From NCBI RefSeq assembly GCF_021555155.1, contig NZ_JAKGBU010000040.1, positions 1 to 44,658 of the forward strand: 44,658 nucleotides of DNA, given 5' to 3'. Position 1 is the stretch's first letter. Every line of letters starts with the position of its first letter. Below the pieces are notes generated by a model, which saw only the letters and a list, made by a program, of their open reading frames with translations, was not told where the DNA came from and did not search any database. Positions 16,454 through 25,159 of the stretch are shown here, piece by piece. The position numbers and the translations under genes were made by a program. The DNA is from Rhizobium alarense (GTDB taxonomy: Bacteria > Pseudomonadota > Alphaproteobacteria > Rhizobiales > Rhizobiaceae).

Positions 16454-18124
16454 ATGACGACATCCGACATTGCCGTCACGGCCCCCGACGAGCGGCGCGA
16501 CCTCTCGTCCAGAACGGACCGTCCCATCATCGATGCCCGGAACGTCGCTGTCGACTTCACGGTGGAGGGCGGCACGATCCGTGCGGTCCGGGACGTCTCC
16601 TTCCAGCTCTACCGCGGCGAGACGATCGCGATCGTCGGCGAATCCGGCTCCGGCAAGTCCGTGACGGCCCGCACGGTGATGGGCCTGCTGTCGAAGCGGG
16701 CCGTGACGAGCGAGCGTTCAAAGATCGAATACCAGGGTGAAAACGTGCTCGTCTTCCCGGAACGCCGACGCCGAAAGCTCCGGGGCGACCGCATTTCGAT
16801 GATCTTTCAGGAACCGATGAGTTCGCTCAACCCGGTCTATACGGTCGGCAGTCAGATCGTCGAAGCGATCCGCGCCCACCGCCGGGTCGGCAGAAGGCAG
16901 GCGATGGCGGAAGCGCTCGACCTTCTGCGGCACGTCCAGATTCCCGATCCGGAGGCGCGCCTGAACCAGTATCCGCACCAGCTCTCCGGCGGCCAGCGGC
17001 AGCGCGTCATGATCGCGATGGCGCTCGCCAACAAGCCGGATGTGCTGATTGCCGACGAGCCGACGACGGCGCTCGACGTCACCGTGCAGGCACAGATCCT
17101 GAACCTCATCCGCTCGCTGCAGCAGGAAATGGGCATGGCGGTGATCCTGATCACCCATGACCTGACGGTCGTCCGGCAATTCTCGGACTATGTCTACGTG
17201 ATGAGTCAGGGTGAGGTGAAGGAACACAACACGACGGAGGCGCTTTTCCGGAACCCGGTCCATCCCTATACCCAGCGCCTGCTTGCCTCCGAACCGTCGG
17301 GCTCTGCCAATCCGTTGCCGGAAAACTCGCCGGTCATGCTCGAAGGCAGCAAGGTGCGTGTCGGCTTCACGCTCCGGAAGGGCAGTTTCTTCCGGCCGGA
17401 ATACAGCGAACTGCTGGCCGTCAACGACCTGTCGATTTCGCTGCGCCGGCACGAGACGCTCGGTCTCGTCGGCGAATCCGGTTCCGGCAAGACGACCTTC
17501 GGCCAGGCGTTGATCCGCCTCATTAATGCGGACGCCGGCGAGATCCGCTTCGACGGCGCGCCGATCCACGGTCGCAGCCGGGCGCAGATGCAGCCCCTGC
17601 GGTCGCGCATGCAGGTCGTGTTCCAGGATCCGTTTTCCTCGCTGAACCCGCGTATGGCGATCGGGCAGATCATCGAGGAAGGCCTGATCGTCAATCGCAT
17701 CGGCGCGACAAGAACCGAGAGGCTCGAGCGGGTGCGCGACGCCCTGTCGAGCGCGGGCCTGCCGACCAACATCCTGTCGCGCTTCCCGCACGAATTCTCT
17801 GGCGGCCAGCGCCAGCGCATCGCGATCGCCCGCGCCATCGCGCTCGAACCGGAGTTTATCCTGCTCGACGAGCCGACATCGGCGCTTGATCTCTCCGTCC
17901 AGGCACAGATCATCGACCTGCTGCGCCGGCTGCAGGACGAGCGGGGGCTCAGCTACCTTTTCATCTCGCACGATCTCAAGGTTGTGCGCGCGCTCTGCCA
18001 CCGCGTCGTCGTCATGCAGCACGGACGCATCGTCGAGGAAGGCGCAGTCGAAGACGTGCTTACCCATCCCAAGACCGCCTACACCGAACGGCTCGTCCGC
18101 GCCGCCTTCGATGTGGCTGCATAA
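16454..18124 (+). CDS. agpD: Fused double ABC ATPase of the alpha-galactoside importer
   Basis: A 556-residue protein with two complete ATPase domains in one chain, replacing the separate DppD and DppF subunits. First half: Walker A GESGSGKSV (about residue 62), signature LSGGQRQRVMIAMAL, Walker B VLIADEPTTALD. Second half: Walker A GESGSGKTT (about residue 338), signature FSGGQRQRIAIARAI, Walker B FILLDEPTSALD. An oligopeptide-transporter C-terminal segment (HPYTQRLLASEP) sits at the end of the first half and a related one at the second. All catalytic motifs are intact, so both sites should work. It energises AgpB-AgpC. The next gene starts 22 bases on. Confidence 0.9.
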   Translation: MTTSDIAVTAPDERRDLSSRTDRPIIDARNVAVDFTVEGGTIRAVRDVSFQLYRGETIAIVGESGSGKSVTARTVMGLLSKRAVTSERSKIEYQGENVLVFPERRRRKLRGDRISMIFQEPMSSLNPVYTVGSQIVEAIRAHRRVGRRQAMAEALDLLRHVQIPDPEARLNQYPHQLSGGQRQRVMIAMALANKPDVLIADEPTTALDVTVQAQILNLIRSLQQEMGMAVILITHDLTVVRQFSDYVYVMSQGEVKEHNTTEALFRNPVHPYTQRLLASEPSGSANPLPENSPVMLEGSKVRVGFTLRKGSFFRPEYSELLAVNDLSISLRRHETLGLVGESGSGKTTFGQALIRLINADAGEIRFDGAPIHGRSRAQMQPLRSRMQVVFQDPFSSLNPRMAIGQIIEEGLIVNRIGATRTERLERVRDALSSAGLPTNILSRFPHEFSGGQRQRIAIARAIALEPEFILLDEPTSALDLSVQAQIIDLLRRLQDERGLSYLFISHDLKVVRALCHRVVVMQHGRIVEEGAVEDVLTHPKTAYTERLVRAAFDVAA

Positions 18125-18146
18125 CCAACGACCAGAGGCTACCATC

Positions 18147-19517
18147 ATGAGACAACCCAAGATCACCTTCATCGGCGCCGGTTCCACGGTCTTCATGAAG
18201 AACATCATCGGCGACGTGCTGCAGCGTCCGGCGCTTGCCGGCGCCACGATCGCGCTGATGGACATCAACCGTGAACGGCTCGCCGAAAGCGAGATCGTCG
18301 CCGGCAAGCTCATCCGGACGCTCGGCACCGGGACGAAGGTCGAAACCCACACGGACCGCCGCAAGGCGCTGGAAGGTGCGGATTTTGTCGTCGTCGCCTT
18401 CCAGATCGGCGGCTACGAACCCTGCACGGTCACCGATTTCGAGGTTCCGAAGAAATACGGCCTGCGCCAGACGATCGCCGATACGCTCGGCGTCGGCGGC
18501 ATTATGCGCGGGCTTCGCACGGTGCCGCATCTCTGGGCGATCTGCGCGGACATGCTCGAGGTCTGCCCGGAGGCGATCCTCCTGCAATACGTGAACCCGA
18601 TGGCGATCAACACCTGGGCGATCGCCGAGAAATTTCCGTCGATCCGACAGGTCGGTCTCTGCCACTCCGTGCAGGGAACGGCTGGCGAGCTTGCCCGCGA
18701 CCTCGATATCCCGGTCGAAGAGATTCGCTATCGTGCGGCCGGCATCAACCACATGGCCTTCTACCTGAAATTCGAGCATCGCCAGCCGGACGGCAGCTAC
18801 CGCGACCTCTATCCGGACCTGTTGCGCGGCTATAGGGACGGGCGCTTTCCGAAGCCCAGCCACTGGAATCCGCGCTGCCCGAACAAGGTGCGCTACGAGA
18901 TGCTGACGCGGCTCGGCTATTTCGTCACCGAAAGCTCGGAGCATTTCGCCGAATACACGCCCTATTTCATCAAGGAGGGACGGGAGGATCTGATCGAAAA
19001 ATTCGGCATTCCGCTCGACGAATATCCGAAGCGCTGCATCGAACAGGTCGAACGCTGGAAAAACCAGGCCGCGGCGTTTCGTGAGGCGGATACGATCGAG
19101 GTCAAGGAGAGCCATGAATATGCCTCCTCCATCATGAACTCGGTGTGGACCGGAGAGCCCTCGGTCATCTACGGCAATGTCCGCAACAACGGCTGCATCA
19201 CCTCGCTGCCGGAGAGCTGTGCGGCGGAGGTGCCGTGCCTCGTTGACGCTTCCGGCATCCAGCCGACTCATATCGGCGCCCTGCCGCCCCAGCTGACGGC
19301 GCTCATCCGCACAAACATCAACGTGCAGGAACTGACGGTGGCGGCGCTGATGACGGAGAACCGCGAACACATCTACCATGCCGCGATGATGGATCCGCAT
19401 ACGGCCGCCGAACTGGACCTCGATCAGATCTGGTCACTGACCGACGATCTGCTCGCCGCACACGGTACATGGATACCGGAATGGGCCCGGCCATCGCGCA
19501 AGGTACAAGCTGCGTGA
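18147..19517 (+). CDS. agaL2: Glycoside hydrolase family 4, MelA-like alpha-galactosidase
   Basis: A 456-residue GH4 enzyme from the ATG at 18147, which follows AGAGG at 18134-18138. The Rossmann start is ITFIGAGSTVFMKN. The NPMAINTWA segment, GLCHSVQGTA (metal cysteine) and GINHMAFYL (metal histidine) are close to those of MelA, the NAD- and Mn-dependent alpha-galactosidase of enteric bacteria. It ends the agp operon. Having MelA-like and more divergent GH4 enzymes in one operon suggests the cell handles more than one alpha-galactoside, or oligomers as well as disaccharides. Confidence 0.9.
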   Translation: MRQPKITFIGAGSTVFMKNIIGDVLQRPALAGATIALMDINRERLAESEIVAGKLIRTLGTGTKVETHTDRRKALEGADFVVVAFQIGGYEPCTVTDFEVPKKYGLRQTIADTLGVGGIMRGLRTVPHLWAICADMLEVCPEAILLQYVNPMAINTWAIAEKFPSIRQVGLCHSVQGTAGELARDLDIPVEEIRYRAAGINHMAFYLKFEHRQPDGSYRDLYPDLLRGYRDGRFPKPSHWNPRCPNKVRYEMLTRLGYFVTESSEHFAEYTPYFIKEGREDLIEKFGIPLDEYPKRCIEQVERWKNQAAAFREADTIEVKESHEYASSIMNSVWTGEPSVIYGNVRNNGCITSLPESCAAEVPCLVDASGIQPTHIGALPPQLTALIRTNINVQELTVAALMTENREHIYHAAMMDPHTAAELDLDQIWSLTDDLLAAHGTWIPEWARPSRKVQAA

Positions 19518-19539
19518 CTTTTTCTCCCGGTCGCGCGGC

Positions 19540-19574
19540 ACAGGCCTCCGGGCGCTTGGCGCCCGGAGGCCTGT
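19540..19574. terminator. Long perfect hairpin between convergent genes
   Basis: A perfect 16-bp stem (arms 19540-19555 and 19559-19574, beginning ACAGGCCTCC) with a 3-base TTG loop, 22 bases after the agaL2 stop and 86 bases past the end of the leftward GntR gene. A CTTTTTC run lies on the agaL2 side, giving A-rich RNA leftward and no U-tail rightward. By position it separates the two units. Confidence 0.6.
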
Positions 19575-19660
19575 CCATCGAATCCGGCCGCCGCCGCCGG
19601 TCTGTCGGCGCTGGTGGATAGCGTCGCGGGAAGAAATTTTTCGCCGCCGTGACGAACCGC

Positions 19661-20323
19661 TCAAGCCGGCTCAGCGATGCGTGCAAAGGCGGCGAGGACA
19701 GTGCGCTCGGACTGGGCGAGATAGGCGTCCAGCGCCGCCGCCGCCTCCTTGGGCTTGCCGGCTTCCAGCATCGCGAGAATGTTCGCGTTGAGATCCACGT
19801 AGGGTGCGTGCAGCATTTCGGGATCGGGCAGGAGCCCGAAGCTCAGCCGGAGTTCTGCGGCGATATGGGCATAAAAGGCATTCAGGCGGCTGCTGTCGGC
19901 GAGATCGACGATCGCCGCGTGGAAGGCCATGTTGGCGCTGCCGACACTGCTCCAGTCTCCGTCCTCGCGGGCCTTGTTGGCCCGCTCGACAGACGTGCGC
20001 ATGCGAATCACCGCCGGATGTTTCGGATAGGCCTGCTCCAGTGCCCGGCATTCGAGAACCCGGCGCACGCGATAGATGTCGATGATCGATGCCATGCTCG
20101 GGGTGGCGACAAAGACGCCGCGGTTGGGTTCGTGGCGCAGGAGCCCTTCCTTGGTCAGCAGGCGGAACGCCTCGCGCAGCGAATTGCGCGACACGTCGAG
20201 CGTGCTCGCAAGCGCTGCTTCGGATAATTTCTGGCCGGGCCTGAGCTCACCGGCGATCAGCTTGTCGCGGATTCGTTCCGCCAGGCGCTGCGCCAATGTG
20301 CCCGCTGCATCCGCTTCGATCAT
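19661..20323 (-). CDS. GntR-family regulator, FCD (FadR) subgroup
   Basis: A 220-residue regulator from the ATG at 20323, chosen over one 6 codons upstream because GAGGAAAAG directly precedes it. The winged helix lies at about residues 10-70 (LAERIRDKLIAGELRPGQKLSEAALASTL, then VSRNSLREAFRLLTKEGLL). The C-terminal all-helical FCD ligand domain keeps the first histidine (MAFHAAI), but the positions where later metal-binding histidines are usual read LNANIL and DAYL. The metal site may be absent. It is divergent from the 5-oxoprolinase operon and is its likely regulator; a perfect FCD-type operator lies upstream of that operon. Confidence 0.88.
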   Translation of the reverse strand: MIEADAAGTLAQRLAERIRDKLIAGELRPGQKLSEAALASTLDVSRNSLREAFRLLTKEGLLRHEPNRGVFVATPSMASIIDIYRVRRVLECRALEQAYPKHPAVIRMRTSVERANKAREDGDWSSVGSANMAFHAAIVDLADSSRLNAFYAHIAAELRLSFGLLPDPEMLHAPYVDLNANILAMLEAGKPKEAAAALDAYLAQSERTVLAAFARIAEPA

Positions 20324-20624
20324 CTTTTCCTCGGGTAGCATGCGGGGCGCGGGTGCCTCGCGAAGTGAATTGCGACCGTGGGTACGGGGTTCCGGTGTTA
20401 TGATCGAAGCGGGCTAGGGAGGCAAGCGGACGGCACAATATGCATGATCTTGCGGCGTTTACTGATCAAATGGCGTGCGATTGGCCCAACATTTAGACAG
20501 AATGATGGAACGATATAGAAAAATTGTTGAACAATCTTGACAGAATTGTGAAACGAGGTGACGCTGCATTCGTGGATCAGCCCAAGCGCCTTGGGGTGAC
20601 GTTCTTGGCAATCGGAGATGTCTC
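20324..20624. promoter_or_regulatory. GntR/5-oxoprolinase-operon divergent promoter with operator
   Basis: ATTGTTGAACAAT at 20523-20535 is a perfect 13-base palindrome, and its core at 20524-20534 fits the FCD-GntR consensus TNGTNNNACNA at every fixed base. A possible promoter TTTAGA (20492-20497), 16-base spacer, TATAGA (20514-20519) would start transcription inside the operator, which suits repression. A TTGACA box also occurs at 20537-20542. Nothing else resembling a gene was found in this 301-base stretch. Confidence 0.65.
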
Positions 20625-21914
20625 ATGGAGCAGCATTCTATTCCTTCCAGCAACGCCACCACGGGTGGTGCACACGGGGGCGCCGCGGCTGCGCTGTCCC
20701 TTGACGCGCTCAAGTCGCGCCGCGCGTCACTGACTGCCGCGATCTTCCTGATGGCGACGTCCGCCATCGGGCCCGGTTTCATCACGCAGACGGCGACCTT
20801 CACCGCCACCATGGGCGCGGCCTTCGCCTTCGGCATCCTCGCCTCGATCCTCATCGACTTCGTGGTCCAGCTCAACATCTGGCGCATCGTCACGCTGACG
20901 CGCATGCGCGCTTCGGACATCGCGAATGCTGCCATTCCCAGAACGGGCTACCTGCTCGCGGTGCTCGTCATCGTCGGCGGGCTGTTTTTCAACGTCGGCA
21001 ACATCGGCGGTACGGGCCTCGGCCTCAATGCGATGCTGGGCATCGATCCGAAATGGGGAGGGGCCGCGAGTGCGTTCCTGTCGATCGGCATCTTCCTGTC
21101 CAAGCGCGCCGGCCTGGCGATCGACCGCTTCATCGTCTTCGCCGGCCTCCTGATGATCGCGCTTACGCTCTATGTCGCCTTCGTCTCCGGCCCGCCGGTC
21201 GGTGAGGCGCTGCGCCAGACGATCCTTCCCGACACGATCAACTTCGCAACGATCACCACGATCGTCGGCGGTACGGTCGGCGGTTACATCACCTATTCCG
21301 GCGCGCACCGCCTGCTCGACAAGGGTACCGTCGGCATCGAGAATCTCGGCGCCGTCAACCGGGCCGCGCTCACCGGCATCGCCGTCACCGGCGTGATGCG
21401 CTACGTGCTCTTCCTCGCTGTCCTCGGCGTCGTGGCGAGCGGTGTCGTCATCGACATTTCCGGCAAGGGCGCAAACCCGGCGGCGCAGGCCTTCGGTGCG
21501 GCGGCCGGCGACATCGGCATGCGCATCTTCGGCGTCATCCTCTGGGCCGCAGCCATCACCAGTGTCATCGGTGCTGCCTATACGTCGGTGTCCTTCATAA
21601 CGGTATTCAAGAAGGACATCAGCGAGCGCCAGCGGAACCTGGCGACCGTCGCCTTCATCGGCATATCGCTCGTCGCCTACGTGCTGATCACCACGCCGCC
21701 GGCTGCCATGCTGGTCTTCGTCGGCGGCCTCAACGGTCTGATCCTGCCGATCGGCTTCTCGATCTTCGTCTATGCGGCCTGGGCGCGTCCGGACCTGATG
21801 GCGGGCTATGTCTATCCGCGCTGGCTACTGGTGCTCGGCGCGATCACCTGCGCGCTGACCTGGTACATGGGTTACAAGTCGATCGGTCCGATCTTCGCGT
21901 TCCTCAGCCTGTAA
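20625..21914 (+). CDS. NRAMP-fold transporter lacking the metal-binding motifs
   Basis: A 429-residue membrane protein with about 11 hydrophobic segments and the overall layout of the NRAMP (SLC11) family. Canonical metal transporters have DPGN in the first helix and an MPH motif in the sixth. Here the first-helix motif is GPGF (residues 49-52) and the sixth-helix break reads GTVGGYI (about 216-222). The metal-coordinating Asp, Asn and Met are all absent, so divalent metal transport is unlikely. The gene starts an operon with 5-oxoprolinase subunits 11 bases downstream. The inference is uptake of an organic solute such as 5-oxoproline, D-glutamate or a related compound. The sixth helix does retain YSGAH a few residues on, whose role is unknown. 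Confidence 0.75.
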   Translation: MEQHSIPSSNATTGGAHGGAAAALSLDALKSRRASLTAAIFLMATSAIGPGFITQTATFTATMGAAFAFGILASILIDFVVQLNIWRIVTLTRMRASDIANAAIPRTGYLLAVLVIVGGLFFNVGNIGGTGLGLNAMLGIDPKWGGAASAFLSIGIFLSKRAGLAIDRFIVFAGLLMIALTLYVAFVSGPPVGEALRQTILPDTINFATITTIVGGTVGGYITYSGAHRLLDKGTVGIENLGAVNRAALTGIAVTGVMRYVLFLAVLGVVASGVVIDISGKGANPAAQAFGAAAGDIGMRIFGVILWAAAITSVIGAAYTSVSFITVFKKDISERQRNLATVAFIGISLVAYVLITTPPAAMLVFVGGLNGLILPIGFSIFVYAAWARPDLMAGYVYPRWLLVLGAITCALTWYMGYKSIGPIFAFLSL

Positions 21915-21925
21915 GGGAGGGTTTC

Positions 21926-22717
21926 ATGGCTGTCATCGATCTCAACAGCGATCTCGGCGAAAGCTACGGCGCCTGGCGGATGGGCGACGACGCGGCGATG
22001 CTTTCCATCGTCTCGAGCGCCAACGTCGCCTGCGGTTTCCATGCCGGCGACCCGGCCGGAATCCTGGCGACCGTCAGGGCGGCCGCCGAGCGGGACGTTG
22101 CGATCGGCGCCCATGTCTCCTACCCGGATCGCGTCGGCTTCGGCCGGCGCGACATGGACGTTACGAGCGGTGAACTCGTGGCCGACGTCATCTACCAGAT
22201 CGGCGCGTTGAAGGGCATCGCGGCGGCGGCGGGGACGACCGTGCGTTACGTCAAGCCGCACGGCGCGCTCTACAACCGCATCGCCCACGATCCGCGTCAG
22301 GGCCGGGACGTGATCGAGGGCATCCGGTCCATCGATCCGTCGCTCGTCCTGATGGGCCTCGCCGGTTCCCCCATCCTCAATCTTGCCCGCGAGGCCGGGC
22401 TTGCGGTGGTGTCGGAAGCTTTCGCGGATCGGGCCTATACGCCGGAGGGCGCCCTGGTCTCGCGGCGTGAGGTGGGCGCGGTGCTGCATGATGCCGAGCT
22501 GATCGCCCGGCGCATGCTGCGGCTCGCCGGCGAGGGCACGCTCGAGGCGATCGACGGAAGCACCGTACGCATCGATGCACAATCCATCTGCGTGCATGGC
22601 GACAGTCCGGGCGCGGTGGCGATCGCCCGGGAAATCCGCCGGCTGTTCGAGGCTGAGGGGATCGAGATCCGCGCCTTTCCGCAGTCCGACCCTCAAGCCG
22701 GGGAGAACCGCGCATGA
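21926..22717 (+). CDS. pxpA: 5-oxoprolinase subunit A (LamB/YcsF family)
   Basis: A 263-residue LamB/YcsF protein, the normal length. It opens with the family signature [19 protein letters not shown] and continues with [21 protein letters not shown] and [12 protein letters not shown], whose acidic and histidine residues line the active site in relatives. With PxpB and PxpC it forms the ATP-dependent prokaryotic 5-oxoprolinase that opens 5-oxo-L-proline to L-glutamate. The gene lies 11 bases after the transporter, and its TGA overlaps the next ATG. Confidence 0.92.
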   Translation: MAVIDLNSDLGESYGAWRMGDDAAMLSIVSSANVACGFHAGDPAGILATVRAAAERDVAIGAHVSYPDRVGFGRRDMDVTSGELVADVIYQIGALKGIAAAAGTTVRYVKPHGALYNRIAHDPRQGRDVIEGIRSIDPSLVLMGLAGSPILNLAREAGLAVVSEAFADRAYTPEGALVSRREVGAVLHDAELIARRMLRLAGEGTLEAIDGSTVRIDAQSICVHGDSPGAVAIAREIRRLFEAEGIEIRAFPQSDPQAGENRA

Positions 22718-23511
22718 ATGCCGTCGCGCATCAGAACCGCGAAGCGGCAGTGGCGGCGCGGCGCCGTTACCGTGCCGGTGCCGTCGAGCCGACCTCGGGC
22801 GTCGCACCCGGCTTCACCCAGGCGAACATGATCGTGCTCCCGAGGGACTGGGCCTTCGATTTCCTGCTTTACGCGCAACGCAACCCGAAGGCCTGTCCGG
22901 TTCTCGACGTCGGCGATCCGGGCGCCCACGGCACGACGCTCGCGTCCGACGCGGACCTGCGGACCGACCTGCCGCTCTACCGCATCTGGCGGGACGGCAA
23001 GCTCGACGAGGAGACGGCGGACGCGACCGCCGCCTGGGCGGAGCACCCGGACCTTGTCAGCTTCCTGATCGGTTGCAGCTTCACCTTCGAGACGCCGATG
23101 GCGGAAGCGGGCATCGAGATCCGCCACATGACCGACGGCACCAATGTGCCGATGTATCTCACCAGCCGCCCCTGCCGCCCGGCCGGCCGGCTGCATGGCA
23201 ACATGGTCGTCTCGATGCGCCCGATCCCGGCCGATCGCGTTGCGGACGCGTCGACCATCTCCGGGCGCTTCCCGGCCGTGCACGGTTCCCCGGTCCATGT
23301 GGGCGAGCCGTCGCTGATCGGAATTTCCGACCTGGGGAGACCTGATTTCGGAGATCCCGTCCGCATCGAGCCCGGCGAGATTCCGGTCTTCTGGGCCTGC
23401 GGGGTAACGCCACAGGCGGCCGTCATGGCCTCCGGCGTGCCCTTCGCCATCACCCATGCGCCGGGACACATGTTCATCACGGACGTGCCCGATTCCGCCT
23501 ATCACGCCTGA
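22714..23511 (+). CDS. YcsI/DUF1445 protein, putative hydro-lyase or D-glutamate cyclase-like
   Basis: A 265-residue protein of the YcsI / DUF1445 family, annotated in databases as putative hydro-lyase. Visible family blocks are [20 protein letters not shown] near the N-terminus, [11 protein letters not shown] around residue 115, and a C-terminal [11 protein letters not shown] followed by [12 protein letters not shown], with a conserved cysteine and histidines. The vertebrate mitochondrial D-glutamate cyclase contains a domain of this family next to a second domain missing here, and that enzyme makes 5-oxo-D-proline. Overlap with pxpA and a 7-base gap to pxpBC bind it to 5-oxoproline chemistry, perhaps interconversion with D-glutamate. 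The catalytic role of the isolated domain is uncertain. Confidence 0.75.
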   Translation: MNAVAHQNREAAVAARRRYRAGAVEPTSGVAPGFTQANMIVLPRDWAFDFLLYAQRNPKACPVLDVGDPGAHGTTLASDADLRTDLPLYRIWRDGKLDEETADATAAWAEHPDLVSFLIGCSFTFETPMAEAGIEIRHMTDGTNVPMYLTSRPCRPAGRLHGNMVVSMRPIPADRVADASTISGRFPAVHGSPVHVGEPSLIGISDLGRPDFGDPVRIEPGEIPVFWACGVTPQAAVMASGVPFAITHAPGHMFITDVPDSAYHA

Positions 23512-23518
23512 GGTCCCG

Positions 23519-25111
23519 ATGCGCTTCCTTCCCGTCAGCCTGACGACATTCCTCGTCGAACTCGCCGATCTCGACGAAACGCTCGCCCTCTTCGCGTCGC
23601 TGGAGGCGGAGCCGGTCGACGGCATCGAGGAGATCGTGCCGGCGGCGCGCACGCTGATGATCCGCTTCCGGCCGGAACGGGCAACGGCAGGCGCACTTGC
23701 GGAGATGCTGAGGGGCCGCGACCTCTCGGGCAAAATAGCGGCGTCTGACAAGCTGATCGAGATTCCCGTCGACTATAGCGGCGAGGATCTAGATGACGTG
23801 GCGCGGCTGACGGGCCTGTCGGTGGAAGAGGTGATCCGCCGCCATACGGAGAGCGAGTTCACCGTTGCCTTTTCCGGCTTCGCGCCGGGTTTCGGCTATC
23901 TGGTCGGCGGCGACCCGGCGTTGCACGTGCCGCGCCGCCAGTCGCCGCGCACAAAGATTCCGGCAGGCGCGGTGGCACTCGCCGGCGCCTTCAGCGGCGT
24001 CTATCCGCAGGCGAGTCCGGGCGGCTGGCAGATCATCGGCGTCACGCCCGTCAAGATGTGGGATCTGGCGCGCGACCCGCCGGCGCTTTTCCAGCCCGGC
24101 TACCGGGTTCGTTTCTACGATCTGGCAAAGCGGACCATGCCGGCGGGCAAACCCGCCGAAAAGCCGTCATCGCCTGGCCGGAGGCTCGAAGCGTCCGAGA
24201 TCGATGGGGTGACATTGACGGTGCGCGCGACGCCCATGCCGGTTCTCTTCCAGGACCTGGGCCGTTTCGGGCAGGCGGGGCAGGGGGTTTCTGCGTCGGG
24301 CGTGCTCGATCAGGACGCGCTCAAGGCCGCCAACCGCATCGTCGGCAATCCGGCGGGCTTCGCCGGCCTTGAGATCACGCTCGGCGGCCTGTCCTTCGAG
24401 GTGTCCGGCCGGGCCGTCATCGCACTGACGGGTGCTCCATGTCCGATCACCGTCACCAGCGCCAGAGGCCGGCGACTGACCGCGTCCGTTTACCAGCCCA
24501 TATCGCTTGAAACCGGCGACGTGGTTTCGCTCGGCCAGCCGCTTGCCGGGCTGCGGTCCTATCTCGCCGCACGCGGTGGTTTTGCAGTCGAACCCGTCCT
24601 CGGAAGCGCCTCGACCGATACGCTGGCGCATGTCGGGCCGGAGACGGTCGTCGCCGGCACCTCGCTCCTCATCCGCGCGGGAACTGCCGGGCTCGCCAGC
24701 GTGTCGCTGAACGAGGCACCCGTCCGCGACCTTCCGGCACCCGGCGACGTGGTGACGCTCGACATCGTGCTCGGCCCGCGCACCGACTGGTTTACGGAGA
24801 CGGGTCTCGCCCGGCTGACGAACCAGGCGTGGCACGTCACGCCGCAATCGAACCGCGTCGGCATCCGCCTTGCCGGAGAGCAGCCGCTGGAGCGGAAGGA
24901 CAATGCGGAGCTACCGAGCGAGGGCACGGCGACGGGGGCGGTTCAGGTGCCGCACAGCGGCCAGCCGGTGCTCTTTCTCGCGGATCATCCGCTGACGGGC
25001 GGCTACCCGGTGATCGGCGCGGTTGCCGAGTATCACCTCGACCTTGCCGGCCAGATCCCGATCGGCGCACGGATCCGTTTCAGGCCGATAACCCGCTTTT
25101 TCGATTTCTAG
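23519..25111 (+). CDS. pxpB-pxpC: Fused 5-oxoprolinase subunits B and C (KipI-KipA)
   Basis: A 530-residue fusion. The ATG at 23519 was chosen because it opens the PxpB/KipI domain; a longer reading overlaps the upstream gene. Residues 1 to about 210 are the PxpB (CT_C_D, AHS1) domain with FSGFAPGFGYLVGGD and RTKIPAGAVALAGAFSGVYP. Residues about 230-530 are the PxpC (CT_A_B, AHS2) domain with LFQDLGRFGQAGQGVSASGVLD near its start and HSGQPVLFLADHPLTGGYP near its end. In E. coli and B. subtilis these are separate proteins that join PxpA to open 5-oxoproline with ATP. The same two domains, in the opposite order, are the carboxyltransferase part of urea carboxylase, and the next gene encodes the biotin carboxylase and biotin carrier that such an enzyme would need. 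Confidence 0.9.
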   Translation: MRFLPVSLTTFLVELADLDETLALFASLEAEPVDGIEEIVPAARTLMIRFRPERATAGALAEMLRGRDLSGKIAASDKLIEIPVDYSGEDLDDVARLTGLSVEEVIRRHTESEFTVAFSGFAPGFGYLVGGDPALHVPRRQSPRTKIPAGAVALAGAFSGVYPQASPGGWQIIGVTPVKMWDLARDPPALFQPGYRVRFYDLAKRTMPAGKPAEKPSSPGRRLEASEIDGVTLTVRATPMPVLFQDLGRFGQAGQGVSASGVLDQDALKAANRIVGNPAGFAGLEITLGGLSFEVSGRAVIALTGAPCPITVTSARGRRLTASVYQPISLETGDVVSLGQPLAGLRSYLAARGGFAVEPVLGSASTDTLAHVGPETVVAGTSLLIRAGTAGLASVSLNEAPVRDLPAPGDVVTLDIVLGPRTDWFTETGLARLTNQAWHVTPQSNRVGIRLAGEQPLERKDNAELPSEGTATGAVQVPHSGQPVLFLADHPLTGGYPVIGAVAEYHLDLAGQIPIGARIRFRPITRFFDF

Positions 25112-25159
25112 GCTGTCGCCGGCCGCAACGCTCGGCCACGACGACAAGGGAGGTTCCCA

